Positions 8,484 to 16,913 of a stretch of DNA of 64,000 bases are shown here, one piece after another. Origin of the DNA: Pseudomonadota bacterium (GTDB lineage: Bacteria; Pseudomonadota; Alphaproteobacteria; Sphingomonadales; Sphingomonadaceae); contig JAEWZX010000013.1 in the NCBI GenBank assembly GCA_023394965.1, forward strand, positions 62,001 to 126,000, in the 5' to 3' direction. A program made the position numbers and the translations under genes. The first letter of the stretch is position 1; every line of letters starts with the position of its first letter. Below the pieces are notes generated by a model, which had not been told where the DNA came from, did no database searches, and saw only the letters and a list, made by a program, of their open reading frames with translations.

Positions 8484-8906
8484 TTGCATCAAAAAATAGA
8501 TCTTGAACAATTGTGCGCCGACAAGGGGCTTCGCATCACCGAACAGCGGCGAACCATCGCGCGAGTTCTGTCGGAAAGCGAGGATCACCCCGATGTCGAA
8601 CTGCTTCATGAGCGGGCGAACAAGATAGACTCCGGGATTTCCATCGCCACGGTTTATCGAACCGTGCGCCTGTTCGAAGAAGCTGGCATTCTCGACCGTC
8701 ACGATTTCGGCGATGGCCGCGCCCGATACGAAGCTGCACCCGAAGCCCACCACGATCATCTGATCGATGTGGAAACCGGCAAGGTGGTGGAATTCGTGGA
8801 CCCGGAAATCGAAGCGCTGCAGAAGCAGATTGCCGCCAAGCTTGGCTATCGACTGGTCGATCACAGGCTGGAACTCTATGGCGTCCGCCTCGACCGCGAG
8901 AAGTGA
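8484..8906 (+). CDS. fur: Fur family transcriptional regulator
   Basis: Metal-responsive repressor, here about 140 residues. It has an N-terminal winged helix (LRITEQRRTIARVL, then ISIATVYRTVRLFEEAG) and a dimerisation/metal domain with HHDHLIDVETGKVVEF. No HxCxxC zinc motif is seen at the C-terminus, as in several alphaproteobacterial Fur/Mur proteins. The TTG start is chosen because GGAAG sits five bases upstream, the protein then begins as LHQKIDLE, and the alternative GTG lies in the mucR terminator. The regulator may be an iron (Fur) or manganese (Mur) sensor. A matching palindrome stands upstream of the siderophore-interacting gene near 53.9 kb. Confidence 0.9.
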   Translation: MHQKIDLEQLCADKGLRITEQRRTIARVLSESEDHPDVELLHERANKIDSGISIATVYRTVRLFEEAGILDRHDFGDGRARYEAAPEAHHDHLIDVETGKVVEFVDPEIEALQKQIAAKLGYRLVDHRLELYGVRLDREK

Positions 8907-9783
8907 GCGCAAGCTCGCCAGATATACCGAAAAACGACTGGCGGCAGCTAGGGGAGAAGCGGTCCCACTGACTGCGGTGGAGTGGATTCGCTTCACCCTG
9001 CGATCATGCGCGATATTCGCTCTGTTGCTGTTGTTCGTCCCACTGCACTACCTCTATCGGCTATTCGCTTACGGCTCCCCCTTCCCGATGCTGTTCCTGC
9101 GTTTCACCGCGTGGATAGTTGGCGCCCGTGTCAGCGTAGTGGGCACGCCCCTGCGGCGTGATGTGTTCTTCATTTCAAATCACGTCAGCTGGGTCGACAT
9201 TCTTAGCATGGCAGGCGCGAGCGGCACCGCTTTTGTAGCCAAGCAGGAGCTTTCGGAAGTTCCGGTGATCGGCTGGCTGTGCCGGCTCAACCGCACGGTT
9301 TTCGTCAAGCGGGAGAACCGCATGGGCGTTGCAGAACAGATAAATGCGCTGCGTGAGGCCCTGCAGGACAATTGGTCGGTAACGGTGTTCCCCGAGGGTA
9401 CGGTAACCGATGGACAGTCGCTGCTTCCTTTCAAGTCCAGCATGATCTCCGTGCTTGAACCGCCCCCGCCGGGGGTGATGGTCCAGCCGGTGGTGCTCGA
9501 TTATGGCGATAACGCCGAAGACATCGCCTGGATCGGGGAAGAAAGCGGATTGCACAACGCAATGCGCATCATGGCCCGCCAGGGCAACTTCCCCCTTTCC
9601 CTCCATTATCTCGAACCCTTCAGCCCGGAGGAATATCGCGGCCGCAAAGCGGTCGCTGCCAAAGCAAGGAAAGAAATCGAACAGCAGCTGATCGCCAATC
9701 TGGGCAAGCCGCTGCGCGACTTTCAACATGTCGTAGAGGCTGTGCGCTATCGCCCCAAATCGAGCGATCGGGCCACGGACTAG
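8878..9783 (+). CDS. plsC: Lysophospholipid acyltransferase (1-acyl-glycerol-3-phosphate acyltransferase family)
   Basis: PlsC-fold membrane acyltransferase, 301 residues, for phosphatidic acid or ornithine-lipid type acylation. A membrane segment lies at about 43-65. The catalytic HX4D is NHVSWVD (His102, Asp107), and the substrate motif is FPEGTVTDG. The start ATG lies inside the last codons of fur (29-base overlap in another frame) with AGGCTGGA upstream; an earlier in-frame ATG would lie deep within fur. The coupling to fur suggests cotranscription. Its stop shares CTAG with the convergent LysR gene. Confidence 0.88.
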   Translation: MASASTARSERKLARYTEKRLAAARGEAVPLTAVEWIRFTLRSCAIFALLLLFVPLHYLYRLFAYGSPFPMLFLRFTAWIVGARVSVVGTPLRRDVFFISNHVSWVDILSMAGASGTAFVAKQELSEVPVIGWLCRLNRTVFVKRENRMGVAEQINALREALQDNWSVTVFPEGTVTDGQSLLPFKSSMISVLEPPPPGVMVQPVVLDYGDNAEDIAWIGEESGLHNAMRIMARQGNFPLSLHYLEPFSPEEYRGRKAVAAKARKEIEQQLIANLGKPLRDFQHVVEAVRYRPKSSDRATD

Positions 9784-10664
9784 AGATCTGCTTTGACCAG
9801 CCAGTCGTGAAACAGCCGCACCGGGCGTTCCTCCAGGGCAGTCGGCTTGCACACGAACCAGTAACTGTACGGGCTCTCCACTTCCACATCGAACAGCGTT
9901 GCCAGCCTGTCGTCCGCGGCGCGGCGCATATGGTCGTCATGCATGATTGCAATGCCCAAGCCCTGAGCTGCCGCTTCCAGCATGATCTGGCCAGAATCGA
10001 AATGGTCGATCGCAGTCGGTTCCATGTCGCCCATACCGATTGCGGCCCGCCAGGCGGTAAAGCTTTCTGGCAGTTCATTATGGATCAGGAATGTCTGCTT
10101 CATAAGAACACCCGGATCAGGGTCCGGTCCGAGCTTTTCCGCCAGTTCGCGGCTGCAAATCGCATGGACTTTATTATAGTCCAGTCGCACCGCGTGCAGG
10201 CCACGCGAAGGACCACGTGACAGGATAATGGCAGCGTCCAGCAGGTCGCCCACTCGATCTTCCAGATGCGCGCCGGTATCGATATCGATGTGCAACAACG
10301 GATGCCGTTCCCGCAGTTCGGTAAGGCGCGGGAACAGACGCTGTGTTCCGAAAAGGGGCAACACCCCCAAATGAAGACGCAGGACGGACAGGTTTTCCGA
10401 CTGGCTTTCCACGGCGCGCGCCAGCGCTTCGAGCTGCGGGTTTACCGCTTCGTAGAAAGCATCCCCATCATCGGTCAGCTTCATAGACTGGCGCGCACGC
10501 GTGAACAGCTTTTTCCCGGTAAACTCTTCGAGATTACCGATGCGCCGTGACAGGGCCGACGGGCTCAGCCCAAGCTCGTCCGCCGCTGCACGCGCTGAGC
10601 CAAGGCGCACGGTGCGCACGAAAGCCTCCAGGGCCCGAAGTGGGGGTAATCGCCGCGTTGCCAT
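9780..10664 (-). CDS. LysR family transcriptional regulator, GcvA-like
   Basis: 294 residues: an N-terminal HTH (LPPLRALEAFVRTVRLGSARAAADELGLSPSALSRRIGNLE, about 6-46) followed by a LysR substrate domain. The opening and the LSPSALSRRI recognition helix place it near the GcvA/AmpR branch. No divergent target gene is present: downstream it collides with plsC, sharing a palindromic stop, and upstream lies the corC end. The target is therefore unknown. Confidence 0.9.
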   Translation of the reverse strand: MATRRLPPLRALEAFVRTVRLGSARAAADELGLSPSALSRRIGNLEEFTGKKLFTRARQSMKLTDDGDAFYEAVNPQLEALARAVESQSENLSVLRLHLGVLPLFGTQRLFPRLTELRERHPLLHIDIDTGAHLEDRVGDLLDAAIILSRGPSRGLHAVRLDYNKVHAICSRELAEKLGPDPDPGVLMKQTFLIHNELPESFTAWRAAIGMGDMEPTAIDHFDSGQIMLEAAAQGLGIAIMHDDHMRRAADDRLATLFDVEVESPYSYWFVCKPTALEERPVRLFHDWLVKADL

Positions 10665-10732
10665 GATAGTTCCACGCTATTGACGCAAATCAATCCTGTC
10701 GAGAACGAATGTGCAGAAAACTGCAACTACCC

Positions 10733-11659
10733 TCAATCCTCAGCGGGATCTTCCTGCGGCGCATGCAAACGAAGGCGTTTCACATGGGTTTCGTCACCAT
10801 CCGTGACTTCGATCCGCCATCCACTCCGATGCTCGAGTATCCGGCCGACCTCTGGAACCTGTTCCGCCAGCACGAAGGCAAGGCCGCCCAGCGTGTCCAC
10901 CGCTTCTTCCACTTCGGCCAGTGCAGGCGAGACATTCTCGGCCACATCTTCCAATTCGGCGCGCGCGTCGCAATCCCACATGCCTTCACCGATATCGACG
11001 ATCCATTCTTCCGGCGCATCATCATGCTCGTCTTCGATCTCGCCGACGATTTCTTCCACCAAATCCTCGATCGTGATGAGGCCATCGGTACCGGAAAATT
11101 CGTCGACCACGATGGCAAGGTGCATGCGCTGGGCACGCATATCGGCCAGCACATCGAGAGCGTTGCGGGTCTGCGGGACATAAAGCGGCTGTCGCATCAG
11201 CACGGTCCAGTCCCTGGGCGGTTCTTCCCCACGCGCCAGCACCGGAAAGACATCCTTGATGTGAATCATGCCGATCACATCGTCCAGCTGATCCCGGTAA
11301 ACCGGCATGCGTGAATGCCCATGTTCGGCGAAGATATCGACCAGATCGTCCCAGCTTGCCTTGGCATCGATCGCGATAATCTCGCCGCGCGGCACTGCCA
11401 CATCGTCGGCATCATGTTCGGAAAAATGCAACAGATTGCGCAGCATCTGCCGTTCTACCAGCGACAGATCGCCCGTACCGCTGTGCTCGGGCGTGTCCTC
11501 GCCGTTTTCGCCCTCATGCTCGTCAATCGCTTCTTCCAGCTGCGCGCGCAGCGAACGTTCGCCGTGATCGGGGTCGAAAAATTTCCGGATTGCGAGCATC
11601 AGCCCGCTGCTACTCTCCGCGTCTCCCGCGGTTGATGACGAATCGGGCATGGCCCTCAC
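10733..11659 (-). CDS. corC: Hemolysin/CorC-type CBS domain protein
   Basis: Cytosolic CorC protein of 308 residues: a CBS pair (about 95-220) followed by the CorC/HlyC transporter-associated domain (about 230-305, ending VTDGDETHVKRLRLH). It lacks the DUF21 membrane domain. In E. coli CorC affects magnesium and cobalt efflux. It is the last gene of the miaB-phoH-ybeY-corC run and lies 12 bases after ybeY. The GTG start has GGAG six bases upstream; an ATG nine bases later is possible but poorly spaced. Confidence 0.9.
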   Translation of the reverse strand: MRAMPDSSSTAGDAESSSGLMLAIRKFFDPDHGERSLRAQLEEAIDEHEGENGEDTPEHSGTGDLSLVERQMLRNLLHFSEHDADDVAVPRGEIIAIDAKASWDDLVDIFAEHGHSRMPVYRDQLDDVIGMIHIKDVFPVLARGEEPPRDWTVLMRQPLYVPQTRNALDVLADMRAQRMHLAIVVDEFSGTDGLITIEDLVEEIVGEIEDEHDDAPEEWIVDIGEGMWDCDARAELEDVAENVSPALAEVEEAVDTLGGLAFVLAEQVPEVGRILEHRSGWRIEVTDGDETHVKRLRLHAPQEDPAED

Positions 11660-11671
11660 AATGCACTCCAG

Positions 11672-12160
11672 TCAGTTGCGATCCCCATATGGGTCGGCGA
11701 TGCCCAGTTTTGCAAGCGCCGCGATTTCTAGCGCTTCCATTGCTTCGGCCTGAGCGTCCGAATCGACATGGTCATGACCGGCCAGATGAAGCAAGCCGTG
11801 GACGATCAGATGAGAGACATGTTCGGCAAGCGAAACACCCTTGTCGAGCGCCTGATCAGCACATGTTTTGTACGCCAGGGCCAGATCACCGAGCAATTCC
11901 GGAGGGCCATCGGGCGACAGTTCCAGCAGGTCATCGCGCTCAAGCATCGGAAAAGACAGCACATTGGTAGGCTTGTCCTTCCCGCGCCATTCCCTGTTCA
12001 AAGCATGGACTTCCTCGTCACTGGTGAAAAGCAGCGACGCCGACAGCCTGCCATTGGCAAGCGTCGGCTCGATCGACGCGGTTGCCTCAAGCGCCCTTTC
12101 GGCCAGTTCCGGCCATTGGCCTTCGTCTGGCCAGCCGTCGATATCGATATCGAAATTCAT
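11672..12160 (-). CDS. ybeY: rRNA maturation endoribonuclease YbeY
   Basis: Metal-dependent RNase for 16S rRNA 3' maturation and ribosome quality control; 162 residues. The zinc motif HGLLHLAGHDH near the C-terminus and the SFPMLERDDLLEL-type segment are diagnostic. The frame is open a further 204 bases upstream, but ATGAATTTCGATATCG is preceded by AGGAAAAG at good spacing and matches the family N-terminus. It sits between phoH and corC, the usual order. Confidence 0.94.
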   Translation of the reverse strand: MNFDIDIDGWPDEGQWPELAERALEATASIEPTLANGRLSASLLFTSDEEVHALNREWRGKDKPTNVLSFPMLERDDLLELSPDGPPELLGDLALAYKTCADQALDKGVSLAEHVSHLIVHGLLHLAGHDHVDSDAQAEAMEALEIAALAKLGIADPYGDRN

Positions 12161-12242
12161 CGCTTTTCCTGTCATCGCGATAGCCGCGAAACAATCCCCG
12201 CACGCAGTGCCATCCATTCCATTCCGGCCTGCATCGCCAGCG

Positions 12243-13286
12243 TTATGAAGAGGGGCCTTCGTAGGCTTCCACAATACGCCCCACGATGGGGTGACGGACC
12301 ACATCGGCTGCCGTGAAGCGGATCGTGCCGAACCCCTCGACACCCTCCAGCTTGCCCACAGCATCGGCCAGCCCGCTCATTGCGTCACCGCCGGGGATGT
12401 CGACCTGCCGCGGGTCGCCGCAGATCACCATCCGGCTGTTCTGGCCAAAGCGGGTGAGGAACATCTTCATCTGTTCGCGCGTGGTGTTCTGCGCTTCATC
12501 CAGAATAACGAAGGCGTCCGCCAGCGTGCGCCCGCGCATGAAAGCGATGGGCGCAATCTCGATCTCGCCACTTGCCAGCCGCCGCTCCACCTGTTCGGGC
12601 GGCATGCAATCATAGAGCGCGTCGTAAAGAGGGCGCAAATACGGATCGACCTTGTCTTTCATATCGCCGGGCAGGAAGCCGAGCTTTTCGCCTGCCTCCA
12701 CCGCCGGACGCGACAGGATCAGGCGCTGCACACTGCCGGTGATCAATTGCGCGACGGCCTGCGCCACCGCAAGATAGGTTTTGCCGGTCCCTGCCGGACC
12801 CAAGGCGAAAATGATATCGTCGCGCACCAGGCTGCGCATATAGGTCGCCTGCATCGCACTGCGCGGGACGATGGTCTTGCGCCGGGTGCGGATCATGATG
12901 GGCGGGCCGCCCTTCCCGTTTCCAGGCTCGGCATCGACGATGCCGTCCAGCGTGGGTTCGTCCGACATCGCTATCAAAGCCTCGATCGCTCCTGCGTCGA
13001 GATCCTGGCCTATCGAAAGCCTGTCGTACATTCCCTTCAGCACGTCGCGAGCACGGGCAACGCTATCTTCCGGGCCTTCGATGTGGAGCTGGTTTCCCCG
13101 CGCGGAGATAAACACGCCAAGCCGATTTTCGACCTGCACCAGATTAGCATCGAACTGGCCGAACAAAGCCCCGAGCAGCGACTGATTGTCAAAGCTGACA
13201 TCAACCTGCGCACGGCGCATCTCACGGTGCGGGCTGGGCGGCGGAGTGAAGGCGGTTATGTCCTTCGGTGGGGATTTGCGGGCCAT
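12243..13286 (-). CDS. phoH: PhoH-like ATPase
   Basis: PhoH/YbeZ-family RNA-associated ATPase that works with YbeY; 347 residues. An N-terminal KH-like part is followed by the PhoH domain with Walker A GPAGTGKTYLA, then LSRPAVEAGEKLGFLPGD and the Walker B-like FVILDEAQN. An AAAGGAG ribosome binding site four bases before the ATG fixes the start; the longer open frame upstream is rejected. An 82-base gap to ybeY contains no gene. Confidence 0.94.
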   Translation of the reverse strand: MARKSPPKDITAFTPPPSPHREMRRAQVDVSFDNQSLLGALFGQFDANLVQVENRLGVFISARGNQLHIEGPEDSVARARDVLKGMYDRLSIGQDLDAGAIEALIAMSDEPTLDGIVDAEPGNGKGGPPIMIRTRRKTIVPRSAMQATYMRSLVRDDIIFALGPAGTGKTYLAVAQAVAQLITGSVQRLILSRPAVEAGEKLGFLPGDMKDKVDPYLRPLYDALYDCMPPEQVERRLASGEIEIAPIAFMRGRTLADAFVILDEAQNTTREQMKMFLTRFGQNSRMVICGDPRQVDIPGGDAMSGLADAVGKLEGVEGFGTIRFTAADVVRHPIVGRIVEAYEGPSS

Positions 13287-13455
13287 GCGCTCCTTTCGTG
13301 TGTGAGTCGGAATGTAAGCTTCATCCCGCGCGAGGCAAGCTGGCGAATGCGCCATGGCGGTGGAAAGTCACCATTCCGTCATTCGGGCATCGGCTTGAAA
13401 CGCCAGCGGTTCTTCCCCGCAGCCTAACCGAATCGCGCTCCCGGTTACGGTAAAG

Positions 13456-14799
13456 TCAGGCCGCGACCGTTTCGCGCAACTTCCCGGCCAGCGAGTTCGG
13501 TCCCGCTTGCAGCAGTTCCACCTGCACCAGATCGCCGATCGCCACGTCGCCTTCGAACCAGGCGCTTTGCAGCCAGGGGGTTTTGCCGAGCCACTGGCCG
13601 GGCAGTTTGCCCTTGCGTTCGACAAGGACTTCGCAGGTCTTGCCGACGCTTGCCTCGTTGAACGCCAGCTGGTCGCGGTTGAGTGCGGCCTGGAGGCGCT
13701 GGAGCCGCTCGTCCATGACTTCTTTCGGGACCTGCCCGTCCATCGTCGCGGCGGGCGTGCCGGGGCGCGGCGAATATTTGAAGCTGAAGGCCTGTGCGTA
13801 TTTTACCTCGTCCACCAGCGCGAGGGTTTCTTCGAACTCGGCATCCGTTTCGCCGGGGAAGCCGACGATGAAATCGCCCGACAGGGCAATATCGGGCCGC
13901 GCAGCGCGCATGTCTTCCAGCAGACGCAGGTAACTGTCGGCCGTGTGGCTGCGGTTCATCGCTTTGAGCACGCGGTCCGAACCGCTCTGCACCGGAAGGT
14001 GCAGGTAGGGCATCAGTTTGTCCACTTCCGCGTGACACCGAACTAGCCCTTTATAAAAATCGTTGGGATGGCTGGTCGTATAACGAATTCGCTGCAATTC
14101 CGGTATCTTGGCCAGTTCTCTTATCAAGCCGTCCAAGCCAATTGTGTCACCTTCCGCATTGCCGCCGGACCACGCATTGACATTCTGCCCCAGCAGCGTG
14201 ATTTCGCGCGCCCCGCGCTCCGCCAGACGGCGGGCCTCGTCGACCAGATCGGCGAAGGGACGGGAAATTTCGGCACCTCTCGTATAGGGCACCACGCAAT
14301 AGGTGCAGAACTTGTCGCACCCTTCCTGCACTGTGAGGAAGGCTGTAGGAAAGCGTTTTGTCCGCTCCGGCAGGGCGGCGAATTTCGCGATGGCGGGCAT
14401 GTCCGTATCGGTCGCCCGACCGCCCTCAACCGCCTTGTCCAGCATTTCGGGCAGGCGGTGATAGGCCTGCGGGCCGACAACCATGCTGACAGCAGGGCTG
14501 CGCGCCATGATTTCCTCGCCTTCCGCCTGCGCGACGCAGCCCGCAACCGCGATGAGCGGTTCCTTGCCCGCCTTGCGCCCAGCCTTGGTCAGGCGGCCGA
14601 TGTCCGAATAGACCTTCTCCGCCGCCTTTTCGCGGATGTGGCAGGTGTTGAGGACGACGAGATCGGCCTCCTCCCCTTCTGCCGCAGGCACGATGCCGCG
14701 CTTGTCCAGCATGTCGGCCATGCGCTCGCCATCATAGACGTTCATCTGGCAGCCGAAGCTCTTGACCCTGTAGGTCTTGGGGGCGGTGGTCGGTTTCAT
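13456..14799 (-). CDS. miaB: tRNA-2-methylthio-N6-dimethylallyladenosine synthase MiaB
   Basis: Radical-SAM methylthiotransferase acting on i6A37 of tRNAs; 447 residues. It has the UPF0004 domain with SFGCQMNVYDGERM and further cysteines at NTCHIREKA and AGCVAQ, the radical-SAM CDKFCTYC, the PYTRGAEISRP signature, and a C-terminal TRAM domain ending in GPNSLAGKLRE. It heads the miaB-phoH-ybeY-corC series, 169 non-coding bases ahead of phoH. Confidence 0.96.
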   Translation of the reverse strand: MKPTTAPKTYRVKSFGCQMNVYDGERMADMLDKRGIVPAAEGEEADLVVLNTCHIREKAAEKVYSDIGRLTKAGRKAGKEPLIAVAGCVAQAEGEEIMARSPAVSMVVGPQAYHRLPEMLDKAVEGGRATDTDMPAIAKFAALPERTKRFPTAFLTVQEGCDKFCTYCVVPYTRGAEISRPFADLVDEARRLAERGAREITLLGQNVNAWSGGNAEGDTIGLDGLIRELAKIPELQRIRYTTSHPNDFYKGLVRCHAEVDKLMPYLHLPVQSGSDRVLKAMNRSHTADSYLRLLEDMRAARPDIALSGDFIVGFPGETDAEFEETLALVDEVKYAQAFSFKYSPRPGTPAATMDGQVPKEVMDERLQRLQAALNRDQLAFNEASVGKTCEVLVERKGKLPGQWLGKTPWLQSAWFEGDVAIGDLVQVELLQAGPNSLAGKLRETVAA

Positions 14800-14842
14800 A
14801 GCAGGTGCGCGCCCATAGCGGATGTCATGGGTTCCATCAATG

Positions 14843-14869
14843 CGAAGGGCGGCACCTGGCCGCCCTTCG
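14843..14869 (-). terminator. Hairpin between cyclophilin gene and miaB
   Basis: A perfect 11-base inverted repeat, CGAAGGGCGGC / GCCGCCCTTCG, with a five-base ACCTG loop starts 24 bases past the cyclophilin stop. It has no strong U-run, but the stability and position suggest a transcription end for the cyclophilin gene ahead of miaB. Confidence 0.6.
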
Positions 14870-14892
14870 TGTTCAATAGCGGGATCGGTTGT

Positions 14893-15354
14893 TTACGAAA
14901 CCGTCGCCTTCACGATCTTGCCCGGGTCACGCGGCGGTTCGCCCTTGGGCAGGGCGTCGATGTGTTCCATGCCGCTTTCGACCTGGCCCCAGACGGTATA
15001 CTGGCCGTCGAGGAATTCGGCGTCGTCGAAGCAGATGAAGAACTGGCTGTTGGCGCTGTCGGGCACCTGGGTGCGGGCCATCGAACAGGTGCCGCGGGTG
15101 TGCGGTTCGCTGTTGAATTCAGCCTTGAGGTCAGGCTTGTCGCTGCCGCCCATGCCGGTGCCGGTCGGATCGCCGCCCTGCGCCATGAAGCCGGGAATCA
15201 CGCGGTGAAAAACGACACCGTCGTAAAAGCCTTCGCCGGCCAGTTCGGTGATGCGTTCGACGTGGCCGGGTGCCAGATCGGGGCGCAGCTTGATTACCAC
15301 ATCCTTGTTTTCACCGTCGCCGGTGTCGAGGGTGAAGGTCAGTTTGTCGGCCAT
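14893..15354 (-). CDS. Cyclophilin-type peptidyl-prolyl cis-trans isomerase
   Basis: Single-domain cyclophilin of 153 residues without a signal peptide, so cytoplasmic (PpiB-like). Family motifs are YDGVVFHRVIPGFMAQGGDPTGTG, FNSEPHTRGTCSMAR, SQFFICFDD and the near-C-terminal GQVESGMEHIDAL. It is divergent from mgtE and ends before a strong hairpin. Confidence 0.95.
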   Translation of the reverse strand: MADKLTFTLDTGDGENKDVVIKLRPDLAPGHVERITELAGEGFYDGVVFHRVIPGFMAQGGDPTGTGMGGSDKPDLKAEFNSEPHTRGTCSMARTQVPDSANSQFFICFDDAEFLDGQYTVWGQVESGMEHIDALPKGEPPRDPGKIVKATVS

Positions 15355-15455
15355 GGGGGGAATCTCCTGTAAATCGATTGGCGCCTACATAGGGATTGTG
15401 CAGAGCGTGTCACCCTCTGCTTGCAATCCCGCTCCGTCAGCCTAGACCGCACGCG

Positions 15456-16907
15456 ATGTCCGATGAGACGGGTAAACCCGAAGACGATCTGATGCTGGCC
15501 GATCCGCCGGCCGAAGAAGGACGTCCGGACGACCGTATCGACGACGAGCGCATGGACGAAGAGAACACGTTCAAGCCGGAATTCGTCCGGGCGGTGGAAG
15601 ACGCGCTCGAAGAAGGCGATACCAAGATCGTCTACGAGCTGGTCGAACCGCTCCACCCTGCCGACATCGCCGACCTGCTGGAATTGCTGGAACGGCAGGA
15701 ACGGTACCAGCTGGCTGCTGCGATCACCGATCTGATGACGTCGGAAGTGGTTGCCGAGCTCAACGATTATGTCCGCGAGGACATGATGGAAGCGCTGCCG
15801 CCCGAAGCGGTGGCGCAGATCGTCGACCAGCTGGAAACCGACGATGCCGTCCAGCTGATCGAGGATCTGGACGAGGAAGACCAGCGCGCGATTCTGGCCG
15901 AGGTGGAGCTGGAAGACCGGATCGCGATCCAGTCGGCCCTGTCATATCCGGAAGAAACCGCCGGCCGCCTGATGAGCCGCGAGTTCGTGGCCGTGCCCGA
16001 ACATCTGACCGTTGGCGATCTAATCGATTACCTGCGCGACGGGCGCGACCTGCCCGACGAATTCTTTGAAGTGTTCGTGGTCGATGAAAAGCATCATCCG
16101 GTCGGCACCTGCGCGCTGTCTTGGGTGCTGCGGGCGCCGCGCAATGTGGCGCTGGCGGATGTGATGAAGCGCGACCAGACGCTGATTCCGGTCATGCTCG
16201 ACCAGGAAGAAGTCGGGCTGATGTTCCAGAAGTACAACCTCATCAGCGCCGCAGTGGTCGACGAGAACGAGCGGCTCGTCGGCCAGATGACGGTCGACGA
16301 CGTAGTGCACATCATTTCCGAAGAGGCAGGCGAGGACGCCCTGTTGATGTCGGGTGCGGGCGATGGCGACATCAACGAACCGATCCGCGAGGCTTATTCG
16401 GCGCGTGTGCGCTGGCTGATTGCCAATCTTGGTACCGCGCTGGTGGCATCGCTGATCATCGCCCTGTTCGGCGCGGCGATCGAAAAGCTGGTCGCCCTCG
16501 CCGTTCTTATGCCGATCGTTGCCAGCATCGGCGGAAATGCGGGCACGCAAACCATGGCGGTGACCGTGCGCGCAATCGCAACCAATCAGCTGACCCGAAG
16601 CAACACGCGGCGCATCCTGCTGCGCGAAATGCGCGTTGCCATGCTCAATGGCGTGACCGTCGCGGTCCTGATCGGTCTGGCAACCAGCCTGATTTTCACC
16701 CCCATGCTGGGCGGCGTGATTGCGCTTGCCATGGTCATCAACGTCGTCATCGCTGGCCTTGCCGGGGTGCTGGTGCCGGTTGCTTTCGACCGGCTCAATC
16801 AGGACCCCGCGGTGGCCAGCAGCGTCTTCGTGACGATGATCACCGATTCGATGGGCTTCTTCGCTTTCCTCGGCTTGGCAGTCGCCAGCGGGATCGTGGC
16901 AGGCTGA
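15456..16907 (+). CDS. mgtE: Magnesium transporter MgtE
   Basis: Mg2+ channel/transporter, 483 residues. It has an acidic MgtE N domain (about 50-160, LEPLHPADIADLLELL), a CBS pair (about 165-290) that senses Mg2+, and a C-terminal membrane domain with five predicted helices carrying MPIVASIGGNAGTQTMAV. The ATG is chosen because the upstream in-frame part is arginine- and proline-rich spill-over with no family match. GCCTAG lies only a few bases before the start, so the leader may be very short. Its stop is six bases from the convergent hydrolase stop, leaving no room for a terminator. Confidence 0.94.
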   Translation: MSDETGKPEDDLMLADPPAEEGRPDDRIDDERMDEENTFKPEFVRAVEDALEEGDTKIVYELVEPLHPADIADLLELLERQERYQLAAAITDLMTSEVVAELNDYVREDMMEALPPEAVAQIVDQLETDDAVQLIEDLDEEDQRAILAEVELEDRIAIQSALSYPEETAGRLMSREFVAVPEHLTVGDLIDYLRDGRDLPDEFFEVFVVDEKHHPVGTCALSWVLRAPRNVALADVMKRDQTLIPVMLDQEEVGLMFQKYNLISAAVVDENERLVGQMTVDDVVHIISEEAGEDALLMSGAGDGDINEPIREAYSARVRWLIANLGTALVASLIIALFGAAIEKLVALAVLMPIVASIGGNAGTQTMAVTVRAIATNQLTRSNTRRILLREMRVAMLNGVTVAVLIGLATSLIFTPMLGGVIALAMVINVVIAGLAGVLVPVAFDRLNQDPAVASSVFVTMITDSMGFFAFLGLAVASGIVAG

Positions 16908-16913
16908 ACCGCT

